Shown in pieces: positions 25,770-34,487 of a stretch of DNA of 64,000 nucleotides (positions within the stretch are counted from its first letter, which is position 1; each line of letters opens with the position of its first letter). The notes beneath the pieces are model-generated. The model was not told the origin of the DNA and did no database searches. It saw nothing but the letters and a program-made list of their open reading frames with translations. This DNA comes from Peribacillus frigoritolerans (lineage in GTDB: Bacteria; Bacillota; Bacilli; Bacillales; DSM-1321), in contig NZ_CP158190.1 in assembly GCF_040250305.1 (NCBI RefSeq), positions 4,248,001 through 4,312,000 of the forward strand, read 5' to 3'. The position numbers and the translations under genes are program-made.

Positions 25770-26993
25770 TTATTGATCTTTCTTTTTTAAATTTGAAAGA
25801 AATGGCTTATTACGTAATCCGGTACGGCGAATGAAAGTTTCTACCTGCACATCAACTTCCAGTTTAGGAAAAGTATCGTCGTCCCAGTTTTTCTCTAGTT
25901 TCTTCCATTCTTTCGGATGGGATTCGTGCATGAGCTCCCCAAAGCCAAAAATATCGGATTTATTTTTTTGTGCCCGAACGATCGCATCTTCCATCTCCTT
26001 CTTCAATTCTTTCGCTAACTTATTTTCAATATCTATCAGAACATGCATATCGGTTAGATTCAAAGGAACATTCACCTCCCGGATATCTCCCTCTGCACGG
26101 ACCTTTATCGATATTTTCGGTTTGCCGTTTACCAATTTTACCCCGACGTTGGTTTTTTGCCGAATAACTGAATAGGTGATTGCGTCTTTTTTACCCTCCC
26201 AATCAAGGTTTAAATGGGTATTTTCGATCCTATCCAATACCCACATTGATCCTATTGCCTTATCACCATCCAGCCAGTCAATCAATTTTCCATCTTTAAA
26301 AACACCAATTCCCGCTGCATTAGGGTTTGCCTCAATATCCGAAGACATGGTATTCTCCATTTTATCCTCTTTACCTGTGTTGCCTTTCACGGTAAAACCG
26401 CTTATTATTGGTTCTTTTCCGGTACTAAGCAGATTCTTGATCACCTCTTGGAGATTGATGCTAATACTTTTCCCCTGGATTTTTTCAGTGATTTCAATCG
26501 TCCTAATGACTTTTTCAGCAGATACCTTATCGATTGCAGTTAACGTTTCGACAATATCCCTTGCTTTCACACCCCGGGCAATCACAATCCTCGTAGTTGC
26601 CCTGAATTCCGGTGAGCGCTCAAATGCATCGAAAATATCGTTGAGGCCCTCTTCTTTTGCTAGTTCTTCACCGATGACAATCAGGTTGGCATGGGCAAAA
26701 TACATATCTCGGGAGATTTTCGTTGAAGCGATACTATCAAGTTCAAGCACATTATTTGCGGTGGCCCTATAAATGGATATCGGTGGATTTGTTCCGCCGC
26801 CGCCCTGAAGAGCTCCCGCTACATTGCTTGGATTAATGATTTGGAACGTTCCCACTAACTTTCCTTCTTTATTTCTATCGAGTCCAACTGCCGAGACAAT
26901 GGCCATTTCGTTTAACTCTGTTTTATCCCAACAGCCGGTGGTGAATATGGAACAGATCAATATCAAGAAAAGAATTAGCTTTTTACGATTCAT
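25770..26993 (-). CDS. gerKC: Spore germination lipoprotein GerKC type
   Basis: 407 residues. Lipobox FTTGC places the lipidated cysteine near residue 21, followed by CWDKTELNEMAIVSAVGLDR, the standard GerC opening. It has YFAHANLIVIGEELA, GFTVKGNTGKEDKMENT and the C-terminal region with ESHPKEWKKLEKNWDDDTFPKL split around HPKEWKKLEKNW. ATG at 26993 follows AAAAAAGGTG; it overlaps the gerKA end by 11 bp, so translation is coupled. Confidence 0.88.
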   Translation of the reverse strand: MNRKKLILFLILICSIFTTGCWDKTELNEMAIVSAVGLDRNKEGKLVGTFQIINPSNVAGALQGGGGTNPPISIYRATANNVLELDSIASTKISRDMYFAHANLIVIGEELAKEEGLNDIFDAFERSPEFRATTRIVIARGVKARDIVETLTAIDKVSAEKVIRTIEITEKIQGKSISINLQEVIKNLLSTGKEPIISGFTVKGNTGKEDKMENTMSSDIEANPNAAGIGVFKDGKLIDWLDGDKAIGSMWVLDRIENTHLNLDWEGKKDAITYSVIRQKTNVGVKLVNGKPKISIKVRAEGDIREVNVPLNLTDMHVLIDIENKLAKELKKEMEDAIVRAQKNKSDIFGFGELMHESHPKEWKKLEKNWDDDTFPKLEVDVQVETFIRRTGLRNKPFLSNLKKKDQ

Positions 26994-28620
26994 TGCCTTC
27001 ACCTTTTTTCTCGTCAGCAGTTTTCATTCCACGCGATTCAGGAGGCAGGGGTCTTTGATTTTCGCCTTCCCTTATCAGATTATTTTCGTTGGTTAAAAAT
27101 TTTGGCCTTTCCTTAAAGGCCCACATAGGTCTTCTGAAGAATGTGTCGCCCAACCCTTCCGGATGCAGAGGGGCGAGCGGTGTCATATAAGGAACTCCAA
27201 GTGAACGCAAGCTGCATAAATGGACAATAAGGACGATAAAGGCTAAAATCATCCCATAAAAACCTAAAGTGCCGGCACAAATGATGAATCCGAACCGCAC
27301 AATGCGGGCAGATATGGCTATGGAATAAGAAGGAGTTGCAAAACTGGCAATCGCCGTGATCGAGACGATGATGACCATTGCCGGCGATACGATACCAGCC
27401 TGGACAGCCGCCTGCCCGATGACCAATGCTCCGACAATGGACATCGTCGAACCAACGGCCTTTGGCATCCGAAGACTTGCTTCCCGTAATATTTCAAAGG
27501 TCATTTCCATAAGAAGCGCTTCAACGACGGCAGGCAAAGGAACCGTTTCCCTTTGAGCCGCTACAATGACCAGCAGCTTAGTTGGAATCATTTCCTGATG
27601 AAAAGTCGTGGCTGCAACATAGACAGCCGGCCCGACTATCGAGATGATGAAAACGATGATTCGTAAAAAACGTGTCGCTGAAGCAATGTCAAAGCGATTA
27701 TAGTAGTCTTCGACAGATTGAAAAAACTGTACGAATATTGCCGGGGCCACCAAGACGAAAGGCGTTCCATTAACGAATATCGCCACTCTTCCTTCCAGAA
27801 GGTTTCCTGCGACCATATCCGGTCTTTCTGTATGGTTAAGGGTTGGGAATGGGGTCATGACCTGGTCTTCTATCAATTGTTCAATATATCCTGATTCAAG
27901 AATGCTATCGATGTTAATTCGATTTAAGCGCTTCTTGACCTCCTCGACGATCCCTTCTTTAACGATTCCATTTATATACATGATGGAAACGTCCGTTTTT
28001 GTCACCGTGCCTATTTTCATCGACTCTATCCATAAATCCGGGGTATTGATGATCCGGCGTAACATGGCAATGTTCGTTCCAATCGATTCCGTAAACCCTT
28101 CTCTTGATCCCCGGACAGTCAAATGCGTGCTTGGTTCCTGAATCGAGCGCCGCTCTCCCCCTTTTGTACTGGCAACCAGGGCTATGTTGATACCATCAAC
28201 AAAAATGATGCTGTCCCCTGATAATAAGGATAAAAATAGTTTTTCCCAGTCCGTGACCGTTTCTACACCACCGAGGGAAACCACGTCCTCAGAGATTACA
28301 TCCAACGCTTCTTGTGGAAGTATTTTTTCTGATAGATGAGGATTTTTCATGATTGATTCAATTAAAAAGTCCGTAACGCTTGGATTATCAATCAGACCCT
28401 GCACATACAAAATAGTCGTTTTAATCTCTGGATTTTGACCGATTTTCAGCGTTCGGATAATGATGTCGGGACTGTTTCCCGTTTTTTTCTTCACTTTTTC
28501 CAGATTAGCCGATATGGAACTTTCAATATAATCAGGCGTTTTACTTTTGGATTGACTTTCATCTTCCTTTTTCTTTTCACGTTGCTTCGCTTGTCTCTTT
28601 TGTTTGAAAAAAGAAGCCAT
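26983..28620 (-). CDS. gerKA: Spore germination protein GerKA type
   Basis: 545 residues (B. subtilis GerKA 544). A charged N-terminal stretch (KKKEDESQSKSK) precedes the soluble domain with the hallmark TVRGSREGFTESIGTNIAML (about residue 192), HTERPDMVAGNLLEGRV and the membrane part with PKAVGSTMSIVGALVIGQAA. A proline-rich tail ends the protein. ATG at 28620 has GAGG 9 bases upstream; an ATG at 28635 sits too close to its site. First gene of the A-C-B-D operon. Forespore expression is expected, but I could not fix a sigma-G promoter. Confidence 0.9.
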   Translation of the reverse strand: MASFFKQKRQAKQREKKKEDESQSKSKTPDYIESSISANLEKVKKKTGNSPDIIIRTLKIGQNPEIKTTILYVQGLIDNPSVTDFLIESIMKNPHLSEKILPQEALDVISEDVVSLGGVETVTDWEKLFLSLLSGDSIIFVDGINIALVASTKGGERRSIQEPSTHLTVRGSREGFTESIGTNIAMLRRIINTPDLWIESMKIGTVTKTDVSIMYINGIVKEGIVEEVKKRLNRINIDSILESGYIEQLIEDQVMTPFPTLNHTERPDMVAGNLLEGRVAIFVNGTPFVLVAPAIFVQFFQSVEDYYNRFDIASATRFLRIIVFIISIVGPAVYVAATTFHQEMIPTKLLVIVAAQRETVPLPAVVEALLMEMTFEILREASLRMPKAVGSTMSIVGALVIGQAAVQAGIVSPAMVIIVSITAIASFATPSYSIAISARIVRFGFIICAGTLGFYGMILAFIVLIVHLCSLRSLGVPYMTPLAPLHPEGLGDTFFRRPMWAFKERPKFLTNENNLIREGENQRPLPPESRGMKTADEKKGEGNES

Positions 28621-28710
28621 AGCACCGAACCTCATTCCTTTTTCGTTTCACTCATTTTGTCCAAAGCACTCCCCCTTTATTCCGGGTTCATCCTTCTTCC
28701 TTCCATAAGA

Positions 28711-28737
28711 AAAAGGCTGTCGCAATGACAGCCTTTT
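28711..28737 (-). terminator. Terminator of the DedA gene
   Basis: AAAAGGCTGTC / GACAGCCTTTT perfect 11-bp stem with T run on the minus strand. Confidence 0.9.
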
Positions 28738-28799
28738 GTGGTCATATTCGGTTTGGGAATGAAGTGCCGATGATAACGGCCCAATCAACTAAACTGAAA

Positions 28800-29411
28800 T
28801 TATACTTTGCCTTTATTCCTTCTAAAAATCAAAACAACGAAAGCAATCAATAGCAAGGCCAATATTGCATATACGATGTTTGAATAAATGTCCATGTACC
28901 CTACAATATCTTCCCACGAAGATCCAACAGCTGCCCCGATATTCACCAAGATGATGTTCCAAATTAATGTTCCGGATGTTGTGTAAAGCAGGAAGAGCCA
29001 AAAGCTCATATGGGACATCCCTGCAGGAATCGAGATCAAGCTTCTGATCAGCGGAACCAGTCTGCAGAAAAACACGGTCCATGACCCGTACTTATCAAAC
29101 CAAGAATTCGCCTTATGGACGTCCGACACCGTTAACCGAAAAATATGGCCCCATCTTTCCACGAACCTTTCAATGACCTTCACATCAAGAAGTAAACCAA
29201 TTCCATAAAGGACGACTGCCCCTGCCACTGACCCAATAGTCGCAGCGATCACTACACCGATAATCGTCATATCCGCTGTTGTCGTCATGAAACCGCCAAA
29301 AGTAAGAATGACCTCAGACGGGATCGGCGGGAAAATATTTTCCAATGCTATTAATAGAAAGATTCCTATATACCCAAAATCATTCATGAATTCCGTAATC
29401 CAGTTTTCCAT
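28800..29411 (-). CDS. DedA-family membrane protein
   Basis: 203 residues. The re-entrant loop motif ENIFPPIPSEVILTFGGF (about 24-41), the second motif FFCRLVPLIRSLISIPAGMSHM (about 113-134) and five to six hydrophobic segments define the DedA/SNARE-associated family. Some Bacillus members (UptA/YngC) return undecaprenyl phosphate across the membrane; others affect lipid flipping. The next gene upstream on the same strand encodes a PAP2 phosphatase, which fits lipid-carrier recycling. Start ATG at 29411 follows AGGAG. Confidence 0.88.
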   Translation of the reverse strand: MENWITEFMNDFGYIGIFLLIALENIFPPIPSEVILTFGGFMTTTADMTIIGVVIAATIGSVAGAVVLYGIGLLLDVKVIERFVERWGHIFRLTVSDVHKANSWFDKYGSWTVFFCRLVPLIRSLISIPAGMSHMSFWLFLLYTTSGTLIWNIILVNIGAAVGSSWEDIVGYMDIYSNIVYAILALLLIAFVVLIFRRNKGKV

Positions 29412-29494
29412 TTAATACGCTCCTAACTTTCTTGAATCAACAGCTGACTTGTTACCCGCCGGCTGCTTATCTTGCAATAATCTTACTTTCTTTA

Positions 29495-30145
29495 TTAACG
29501 ATCTTTGTTCTTCCGGCGGTCTTGATACCTTTGAAAAAACCAAATGGCAATCGCGATCCAACAACCACCCGCCAAATATCCGGCAATGATATCACTAGGA
29601 TAATGGACCCCCAAGTATATACGGCTAATACCTATCGAGAGAATCATCATCATGCTGATCAGAATCAATAGAATCCTTGCCCATCTAGCCGTAATGTGAC
29701 GCCAAAGCAAAAATGTAAGAATACCGTATAAAGAAAATGCATTCATGGCATGTCCACTAGGGAAACTGTACCCCCCTATTTCGATGAGTCGATGTAAATC
29801 GGGCCGGGCGCGTTGAAACAATAGCTTAACCATCAAATTGAGAAGAGGTGAACCAACCATGACTGCAGTGAATAAGACCAGTTCCAAACGATGCTTCAAA
29901 ACCCTATATAAGAAAAACAAAATAATCAAGGATAGGATGATCAGGGAAACGGTTGAACCTATGTAGGTAAAGAACTTCATGATGTCAGTCAGAAGAGGCG
30001 ACTCCCATCCCTGCACCAAGGAAATCACATCTTCATCAAATTTCAGGTATTCATTTGCACTTATGGTAAATGCCATGAAACTGAACCCGATTAAAGAAAG
30101 TACACTTACTATAAAGGCAATGGTTAATTGCTGCTTTAATTTCAT
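29495..30145 (-). CDS. PAP2-family phosphatase (PgpB/YodM-like)
   Basis: 216 residues, six membrane helices. All three phosphatase motifs are complete: KLLFQRARP (about 108-116), PSGH (about 130-133) and SRIYLGVHYPSD (about 171-182). It dephosphorylates lipid phosphates such as phosphatidylglycerophosphate or undecaprenyl diphosphate at the outer face of the membrane. ATG at 30145 has AAAGGATG upstream. The DedA gene follows 83 bp downstream without a clear terminator between, so the two may be co-transcribed. Confidence 0.88.
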   Translation of the reverse strand: MKLKQQLTIAFIVSVLSLIGFSFMAFTISANEYLKFDEDVISLVQGWESPLLTDIMKFFTYIGSTVSLIILSLIILFFLYRVLKHRLELVLFTAVMVGSPLLNLMVKLLFQRARPDLHRLIEIGGYSFPSGHAMNAFSLYGILTFLLWRHITARWARILLILISMMMILSIGISRIYLGVHYPSDIIAGYLAGGCWIAIAIWFFQRYQDRRKNKDR

Positions 30146-30413
30146 AATAACATCCTTTCACTTATTTAAAACCGATTCATATGGAAATTTCTATTTTATC
30201 ATATCTTCTTCATTGCATGGTGAGTGTAATCGCCCGCCAACCGAATTCAGGAATTTGCCTGGGCACAAAATTTCCTACTTTATCATACTACTCCATTCTT
30301 CATTGTCACCTCAACTTCAGGTTACTATAAGATTTCCTGACGACTTCAGGAACATCAATTCGATTTAACGGGTGCCATTCAACATGTATGCCATGCGTCC
30401 CTACTAAAAAGAA
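30146..30413. other. Intergenic region upstream of the PAP2 gene
   Basis: AT-rich with several CTTCAGG and TTTATCATA repeats of a few bases; presumably contains the PAP2 promoter on the minus strand. No gene or conserved RNA recognised. Confidence 0.4.
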
Positions 30414-30447
30414 AAAAACCTTATGCAGGTTAGTGCACAAGGTTTTT
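30414..30447 (-). terminator. Terminator of the P450 gene
   Basis: AAAAACCTT / AAGGTTTTT with an inner TGCA/TGCA pairing, immediately after the P450 stop and T-rich on the minus strand. Confidence 0.85.
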
Positions 30448-30453
30448 CTTTTA

Positions 30454-31686
30454 TTAAATGCGGCTTGCCTTAAGCGGTAGTGATGTCAAAGTTTGCCCGG
30501 TCGCTGAATCGGTAAGATTCTCTTCTAACTGGAACGATGGCACCGCTTCAATATGCTTGAATTTCTTCAGGAAGGCAGTAAGCGCAATCTTCGCTTCCAG
30601 CCTGGCTAGCGGCGCTCCCAGGCAGAAATGGGGGCCATTTCCGAAGGTTAGATGTTTCTTATTGTTAGGGCGGTGGATATTAAGGGTGAAGGCGTCTTCA
30701 AACATCTCTTCGTCCAAATTAGCTGCACTCATCCAAACAACCACGTTATCCCCTTCTTTCAATTCCACTCCCAATATATCGTTATCTTCCTTTACGGTGC
30801 GATCCAATTTAATAAGATTGAATCGGAAACGAAGCATTTCTTCGACCGCCTGCGGAACTAAATCCAGGTTTTCATGTAACTCTTGATAAACATCTTTGTC
30901 ATCATATAGCAGGGAATAAAAGCTATTGGCCAGTAAATGACTTGTTGTCTCGACCCCCGCTCCTAAAATCAGCATGGTCGTCCGGACAACCTCATCATCC
31001 GTAAACATTTCCCCATCCACTTCTGACTTCAATAGATCTGAAATGATATCATCTGCCGGGTTTAATCGTTTTTGCACAACAATCGGATACAAATACTGAT
31101 AGTATTCTTTTGCTGCCACTTGCTTTAATTCATTTACTTCTTCTTGTTTTTCTCTATCAAAAGGAAGAAATAAGATATCCACCCATTTCTTAAACAATAA
31201 ACGATCTTTCGAGGGAACGCCCATTAAATCCGACATGACAATGATCGGAAGCGGACTCGCCAATGATTGCACAATATCGATTTCCGTTTCCTCATCCATT
31301 TGTCCAATCAACTCATCCGTAATTTCCTGAATGCGAGGTTCCCAGTTTTGAAGACTTCTAGGTGTGAATGCTGCGGCCAGCAGTGAACGGCGTTTTCTAT
31401 GCTCAGGTGGATCCGCTTCAGTGATTTTGATTTTATCAGGCACAGAGCCTTCATCACTATCCGTTCCTACCGATATGGTAGTCCGTTTCCGTACACTTGA
31501 AAAATGTTTATAATCACTGAGAACCCGCTTCACATCTTCATATTTAAAAACATTCCACGTATCCGTTCCTTCGTGATAACTCACCGGGTCATTTTCTAAC
31601 ATCCGTTTACACCAAGCGTACGGACTAAATTCCTCCGTCCGTGTTTTAAACCTAGTAATTTCTTTTACTGCAATAACTTCTTTCAT
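30454..31686 (-). CDS. Cytochrome P450, CYP109-like
   Basis: 410 residues, soluble, no membrane anchor. The I-helix oxygen-activation motif is AGVETT (243-248), the K-helix ExxR is E283-R286, and the haem loop FGNGPHFCLGAPLAR gives the proximal ligand C355. The N-terminal half (PRSLQNWEPRIQEITDELI) is close to B. subtilis YjiB (CYP109B1), which hydroxylates fatty acids, steroids and terpenes. Substrate and redox partners are unknown; none is encoded nearby. ATG at 31686 has GGGAGGAG 8 bases upstream. Confidence 0.93.
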   Translation of the reverse strand: MKEVIAVKEITRFKTRTEEFSPYAWCKRMLENDPVSYHEGTDTWNVFKYEDVKRVLSDYKHFSSVRKRTTISVGTDSDEGSVPDKIKITEADPPEHRKRRSLLAAAFTPRSLQNWEPRIQEITDELIGQMDEETEIDIVQSLASPLPIIVMSDLMGVPSKDRLLFKKWVDILFLPFDREKQEEVNELKQVAAKEYYQYLYPIVVQKRLNPADDIISDLLKSEVDGEMFTDDEVVRTTMLILGAGVETTSHLLANSFYSLLYDDKDVYQELHENLDLVPQAVEEMLRFRFNLIKLDRTVKEDNDILGVELKEGDNVVVWMSAANLDEEMFEDAFTLNIHRPNNKKHLTFGNGPHFCLGAPLARLEAKIALTAFLKKFKHIEAVPSFQLEENLTDSATGQTLTSLPLKASRI

Positions 31687-32064
31687 GATACCGACTCCTC
31701 CCACTTCTTAAAAGTTACCTAACAAAAGGATCGAATGTTCAGCATTACCATCTCAGTCGATTTGTTAAAGGGTCGAGCATTCCTGATAGACTTTTTCACC
31801 AAATCCTTAAATACACATCTATTCCATTATAGGGTAAAATCCCGCAACAAACCATGCATCTTCCATACCAGCAGCCCTACACGAAATTTGCCCCACAATC
31901 CCAACAACCCTATGTAAAACTGCTTATTTTTTACAATTCCCTTTCTTTTTCTATTTTTTTATGTCTCTCAATTGAAGCTTAAAATCCAATCCTCATTTTC
32001 AAATTTGGTGAAAGTCCTTTTCACTAAGTTATTTCAGTATAAATTATTTTACGTAATTTTCCAC
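31687..32064. other. Intergenic region upstream of the P450 gene
   Basis: AT-rich, no gene supported. A short repeat of TCGAATGTTC/TCGAGCATTC type occurs at 31732 and 31770 and might be an operator for the P450 gene, but this is weak. Confidence 0.3.
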
Positions 32065-32188
32065 TCCAGGCACTCGCTTTCCGCGGGCGGTCCGGGAGCC
32101 TCCTCGGCGCTCTTTGCGCCTGCGGGGTCTCCCTTGGCCACGCTTTTCCCGCAGGAGTTTCGTACCTTCCGTTCCAATCAACTGGAAC
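32065..32188 (+). repeat. Dispersed GC-rich element A, copy 2
   Basis: 124 bp, over 90 percent identical by eye to 2508-2627. It differs mainly by a 4-base insertion that completes a GGCGCTCTTTGCGCC hairpin, showing the stem-loop is a real structural part. Confidence 0.88.
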
Positions 32189-32280
32189 GTTTTCAAATTA
32201 AATAACTGCAGGCAACATACGGTTGGTTATACTCCATGATTTTTTTACTCTTTCATATGGAATGATATTCTTACTGGATT

Positions 32281-32395
32281 GAAGAAATTTGCGACACTCC
32301 TGCCGAGTAACTGGCTAGCCAAGACCCCACAGCAGCTTGCGGTGAGGAGGCTTGGCAGACAGTCGGCGGAAAGGGAGCGGAAATCAAGCTGGAAC
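32281..32395 (+). repeat. Dispersed GC-rich element B, copy 2
   Basis: 115 bp, closely matching 2805-2925, again downstream of element A in the same orientation. Followed by an imperfect inverted repeat ACTGCAGGCAACTCG / CGAGTTTGTCTACAGT whose 3' arm (TCTACAGTCTGA) recurs after the 40.4 kb array. Confidence 0.88.
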
Positions 32396-32470
32396 GTTTA
32401 AATAAAAAAACTGCAGGCAACTCGCTTTTCTTCGAGTTTGTCTACAGTCTGAACGGCTGCACTGTAGCCG

Positions 32471-32650
32471 TCAATTTTTGCCCCTTTTAATCAGTTCATG
32501 CAAATCATCCATTTTCTTTTCCATGATATCCAGTCTGGTTTTACGGTCCTTGATGGAACGGAAAAGGGATACGGTCCCAACGATGATTAGGATTAGAAAT
32601 ACAAGGCAAAACAATTGGTATACCAGATCCGCAATATTATACCCACTCAC
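32471..32650 (-). CDS. Small single-helix membrane protein, function unknown
   Basis: 59 residues encoded from GTG at 32650, with AGGGGG 8 bases upstream. Residues 9-28 (LVYQLFCLVFLILIIVGTVS) form one membrane helix, followed by a charged amphipathic, probably coiled-coil tail (SIKDRKTRLDIMEKKMDDLH, ending KRGKN). Such N-in single-span proteins with a cytoplasmic coiled coil are common in Bacillus and mostly uncharacterised. Too short for many gene finders, but the start signal and composition support it. Confidence 0.65.
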   Translation of the reverse strand: MSGYNIADLVYQLFCLVFLILIIVGTVSLFRSIKDRKTRLDIMEKKMDDLHELIKRGKN

Positions 32651-32743
32651 TATGTAATCCCCCTAAATGGCATTCTCAATATTCTATTATACACCAGGCA
32701 AAATGAACAATTTAACCTTTTTAAGGGGAATCGGGAATAAAAA

Positions 32744-32768
32744 AACCGATAGCCAGTTGCTATCGGTT
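32744..32768 (-). terminator. Terminator of the DUF975 gene
   Basis: AACCGATAGC / GCTATCGGTT stem with 5-base loop, 7 bp after the stop, T run on the minus strand. Confidence 0.92.
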
Positions 32769-32774
32769 GATCTT

Positions 32775-33446
32775 TTATACTTCTAATTGTTGATCGTCAT
32801 CTTGAGGCACGATTAATTCATTATAAAATGCAGCCATTGTTGTTCCTGCATAAGGAATCAACCATAGTAAACCAATTCCCAGCGTGAACATGCAAAGGAT
32901 GCCCCATCCGATGAAGCTTAGGTGCATGAGGAAATACTTCCATTTCAAACCCTTCATCCTTTTTCTGCTTTCTGTAATGCCTTCAAGCACCGTGTATTCA
33001 GGATGATCCTTCAATAAGAAAAACAGCTGCGAATAGGCGATGCCTTTAATGATACCCGGAATGATTAATAATAATGACCATAAAAAAATGAAAATACCTT
33101 GTAAGATGGATGCACCAATTAGCTTGAAAGAGGTTTTTCCTTCTTTATAGATAGCAAATACTTCTGGAATATCAGGGTTTCCTTCCCTAACCAAATTCAG
33201 GTAGAACCAAGTGGTTGAAATGGTAAGCGGGATTAAGGCGATGGTTAAGACGAGGCCGAAGATATCAGACCATATCGGTGTTTCTTCCTGCATGAGCCAT
33301 TGTGAAAACCCACCGCTTCCGATCACTTCGACAATTAAAGGCAAAATGATGTTGATCAAGAACAGAAGCAACATCAGCGATACAGTTACTCCCCATTTAC
33401 CTCCCAACGACTGAAGGGCTTTCCTTTTTAATTCTGAGATTCTCAT
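32775..33446 (-). CDS. DUF975 family membrane protein
   Basis: 223 residues, five to six membrane helices. The start MRISELKRKALQSLGGKWG and the internal KLIGASILQGIFIFLWSLLLIIPGI plus LEGITESRKRMKGLKWKYF are characteristic of DUF975 proteins (Bacillus YtbA-neighbour/YcgF-like unknowns). Function not known; related proteins are thought to be integral envelope proteins. ATG at 33446 has TAGGAG 1-5 bases and AGGGGAG further upstream. Single gene. Confidence 0.78.
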   Translation of the reverse strand: MRISELKRKALQSLGGKWGVTVSLMLLLFLINIILPLIVEVIGSGGFSQWLMQEETPIWSDIFGLVLTIALIPLTISTTWFYLNLVREGNPDIPEVFAIYKEGKTSFKLIGASILQGIFIFLWSLLLIIPGIIKGIAYSQLFFLLKDHPEYTVLEGITESRKRMKGLKWKYFLMHLSFIGWGILCMFTLGIGLLWLIPYAGTTMAAFYNELIVPQDDDQQLEV

Positions 33447-33758
33447 ACTCCTATTTAACTCCCCTTTTTTAAACAGCGGAATTCTGAATATTCACCATTT
33501 TATTGTAAAATCTGGTTGAATTAAGAAAAACCACTATTTTTTTGATGTTTAATTCTCATATTGTATTTTAACATAATATTTCTTGCCGTGGGCTTAATTT
33601 CCTAGAAAGCACAAACGATAAATCGTTTTCGAGCAACCATGTTCAACTCCTTTCTGGCCTTGGTTATTGGCTTGTAACAGTTTATGAAAGCGAATATGAC
33701 AATATGCCATCAATCATTCTCAGTGCCACAAACCATTTAATTCCTTTCATTTGAAAAA
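33447..33758. other. Intergenic region without gene
   Basis: AT-rich, presumably holding the DUF975 promoter near its right-hand side of the gene start (minus strand). No other feature recognised. Confidence 0.4.
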
Positions 33759-33800
33759 ACCTTCGCGTAACATACCCTTTAGCGTACGGTCAGCGAAGGT
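33759..33800 (-). terminator. Intrinsic terminator after the roc block and decayed amidohydrolase
   Basis: ACCTTCGC / GCGAAGGT stem with a long inner loop, followed by TTTTTT on the minus strand. Confidence 0.7.
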
Positions 33801-33891
33801 GCTTTCAAATATCTTGGGTAATGTACTCTCTAGTTCTTTTTTCCTTCCCGGCAAGGATTTCTAATGTCTCCAGTGATTTGCCCCTTGGATT

Positions 33892-34082
33892 CTATCCTAA
33901 AATCTTACGAACACCATGGATAAAAATATTAACACCGTATTCCATGGCATCTTTGTCAAAAGTAAAACGCGGATGATGGTGGGGATAGGTGATTCCCTTT
34001 TCCTTATTCCCAGCTCCTATCAAGAAATAATTGCTAGGTGCCTTCTGTTGGAACGCTGAAAAATCTCAGCTCCCATCGTTTT
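33892..34082 (-). pseudogene. Decayed C-terminal remnant of an M20-type amidohydrolase
   Basis: On the minus strand, KTMGAE, then a one-base deletion, then DFSAFQQKAPSNYFLIGAGN and KEKGITYPHHHPRFTFDKDA followed by MEYGVNIFIHGVRKILG and a stop at 33892-33894. This is the highly conserved C-terminus of M20 peptidase/aminoacylase-like amidohydrolases (TMGAEDFS, FIGAGN, HHP.F..DE). The upstream 300 residues are missing: the frame before 34082 does not match the family, and the intact biotinyl-like gene ends at 34196. A separate open stretch of about 46 codons between (ending TKPGKSLKRKNDGS) has no start codon. Confidence 0.78.
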
Positions 34083-34195
34083 TTCTTTTCAAACTTTTTC
34101 CTGGCTTTGTCATCACCATATAAATGATCACAACAAAAAAAGAGCATCCCAAAGCAGAAATCGCTTCCGCCTTTGGAACACCCTTTTTCCTATAA

Positions 34196-34450
34196 TCAAT
34201 CAGAGCCAGTTATAACAAAATCGTCTTGGAGCAAAGCTAAAGGAAGCTTTCTATTTATAGAATCCCCTGCCGAAACATTAATTTCAGTAATGTGACCACT
34301 GGCACCTATTGAAACATCAATCAATTTCCCATCCTCCGTTTTCACTAAAAAGAGCCTCTCCCATTCATAAACATAGGAATTCTTTTGAACGTAAACTTGT
34401 TCGACGGTCCCATCCTGAGCACACTCGATGGTATGAATCGGTTTTAACAC
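34196..34450 (-). CDS. Biotinyl/lipoyl-domain-like protein lacking the attachment lysine
   Basis: 84 residues forming one barrel-sandwich hybrid: two half-barrels, TIECAQDGTVEQVYVQKNSY with LFLVKTEDGK, and SIGASGHITEINVSAGDSIN with LPLALLQDD. The hairpin where carrier domains have EAMKM (biotin) or DKA (lipoyl) reads KTEDGK instead, so it probably does not carry a cofactor. GTG at 34450 has GGAGGAG 7 bases upstream. It follows rocG by 37 bp in the same direction and so seems to be the fourth gene of the roc operon. Role unknown. Confidence 0.68.
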   Translation of the reverse strand: MLKPIHTIECAQDGTVEQVYVQKNSYVYEWERLFLVKTEDGKLIDVSIGASGHITEINVSAGDSINRKLPLALLQDDFVITGSD

Positions 34451-34487
34451 GGAATCACTCCTCCACTCTCCATTATTTGACTAAAGC

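Noticed and set aside
31735..31917. 60-codon plus-strand frame upstream of the P450 gene
   Set aside because: No start signal and low-complexity AT-rich sequence; probably promoter DNA.
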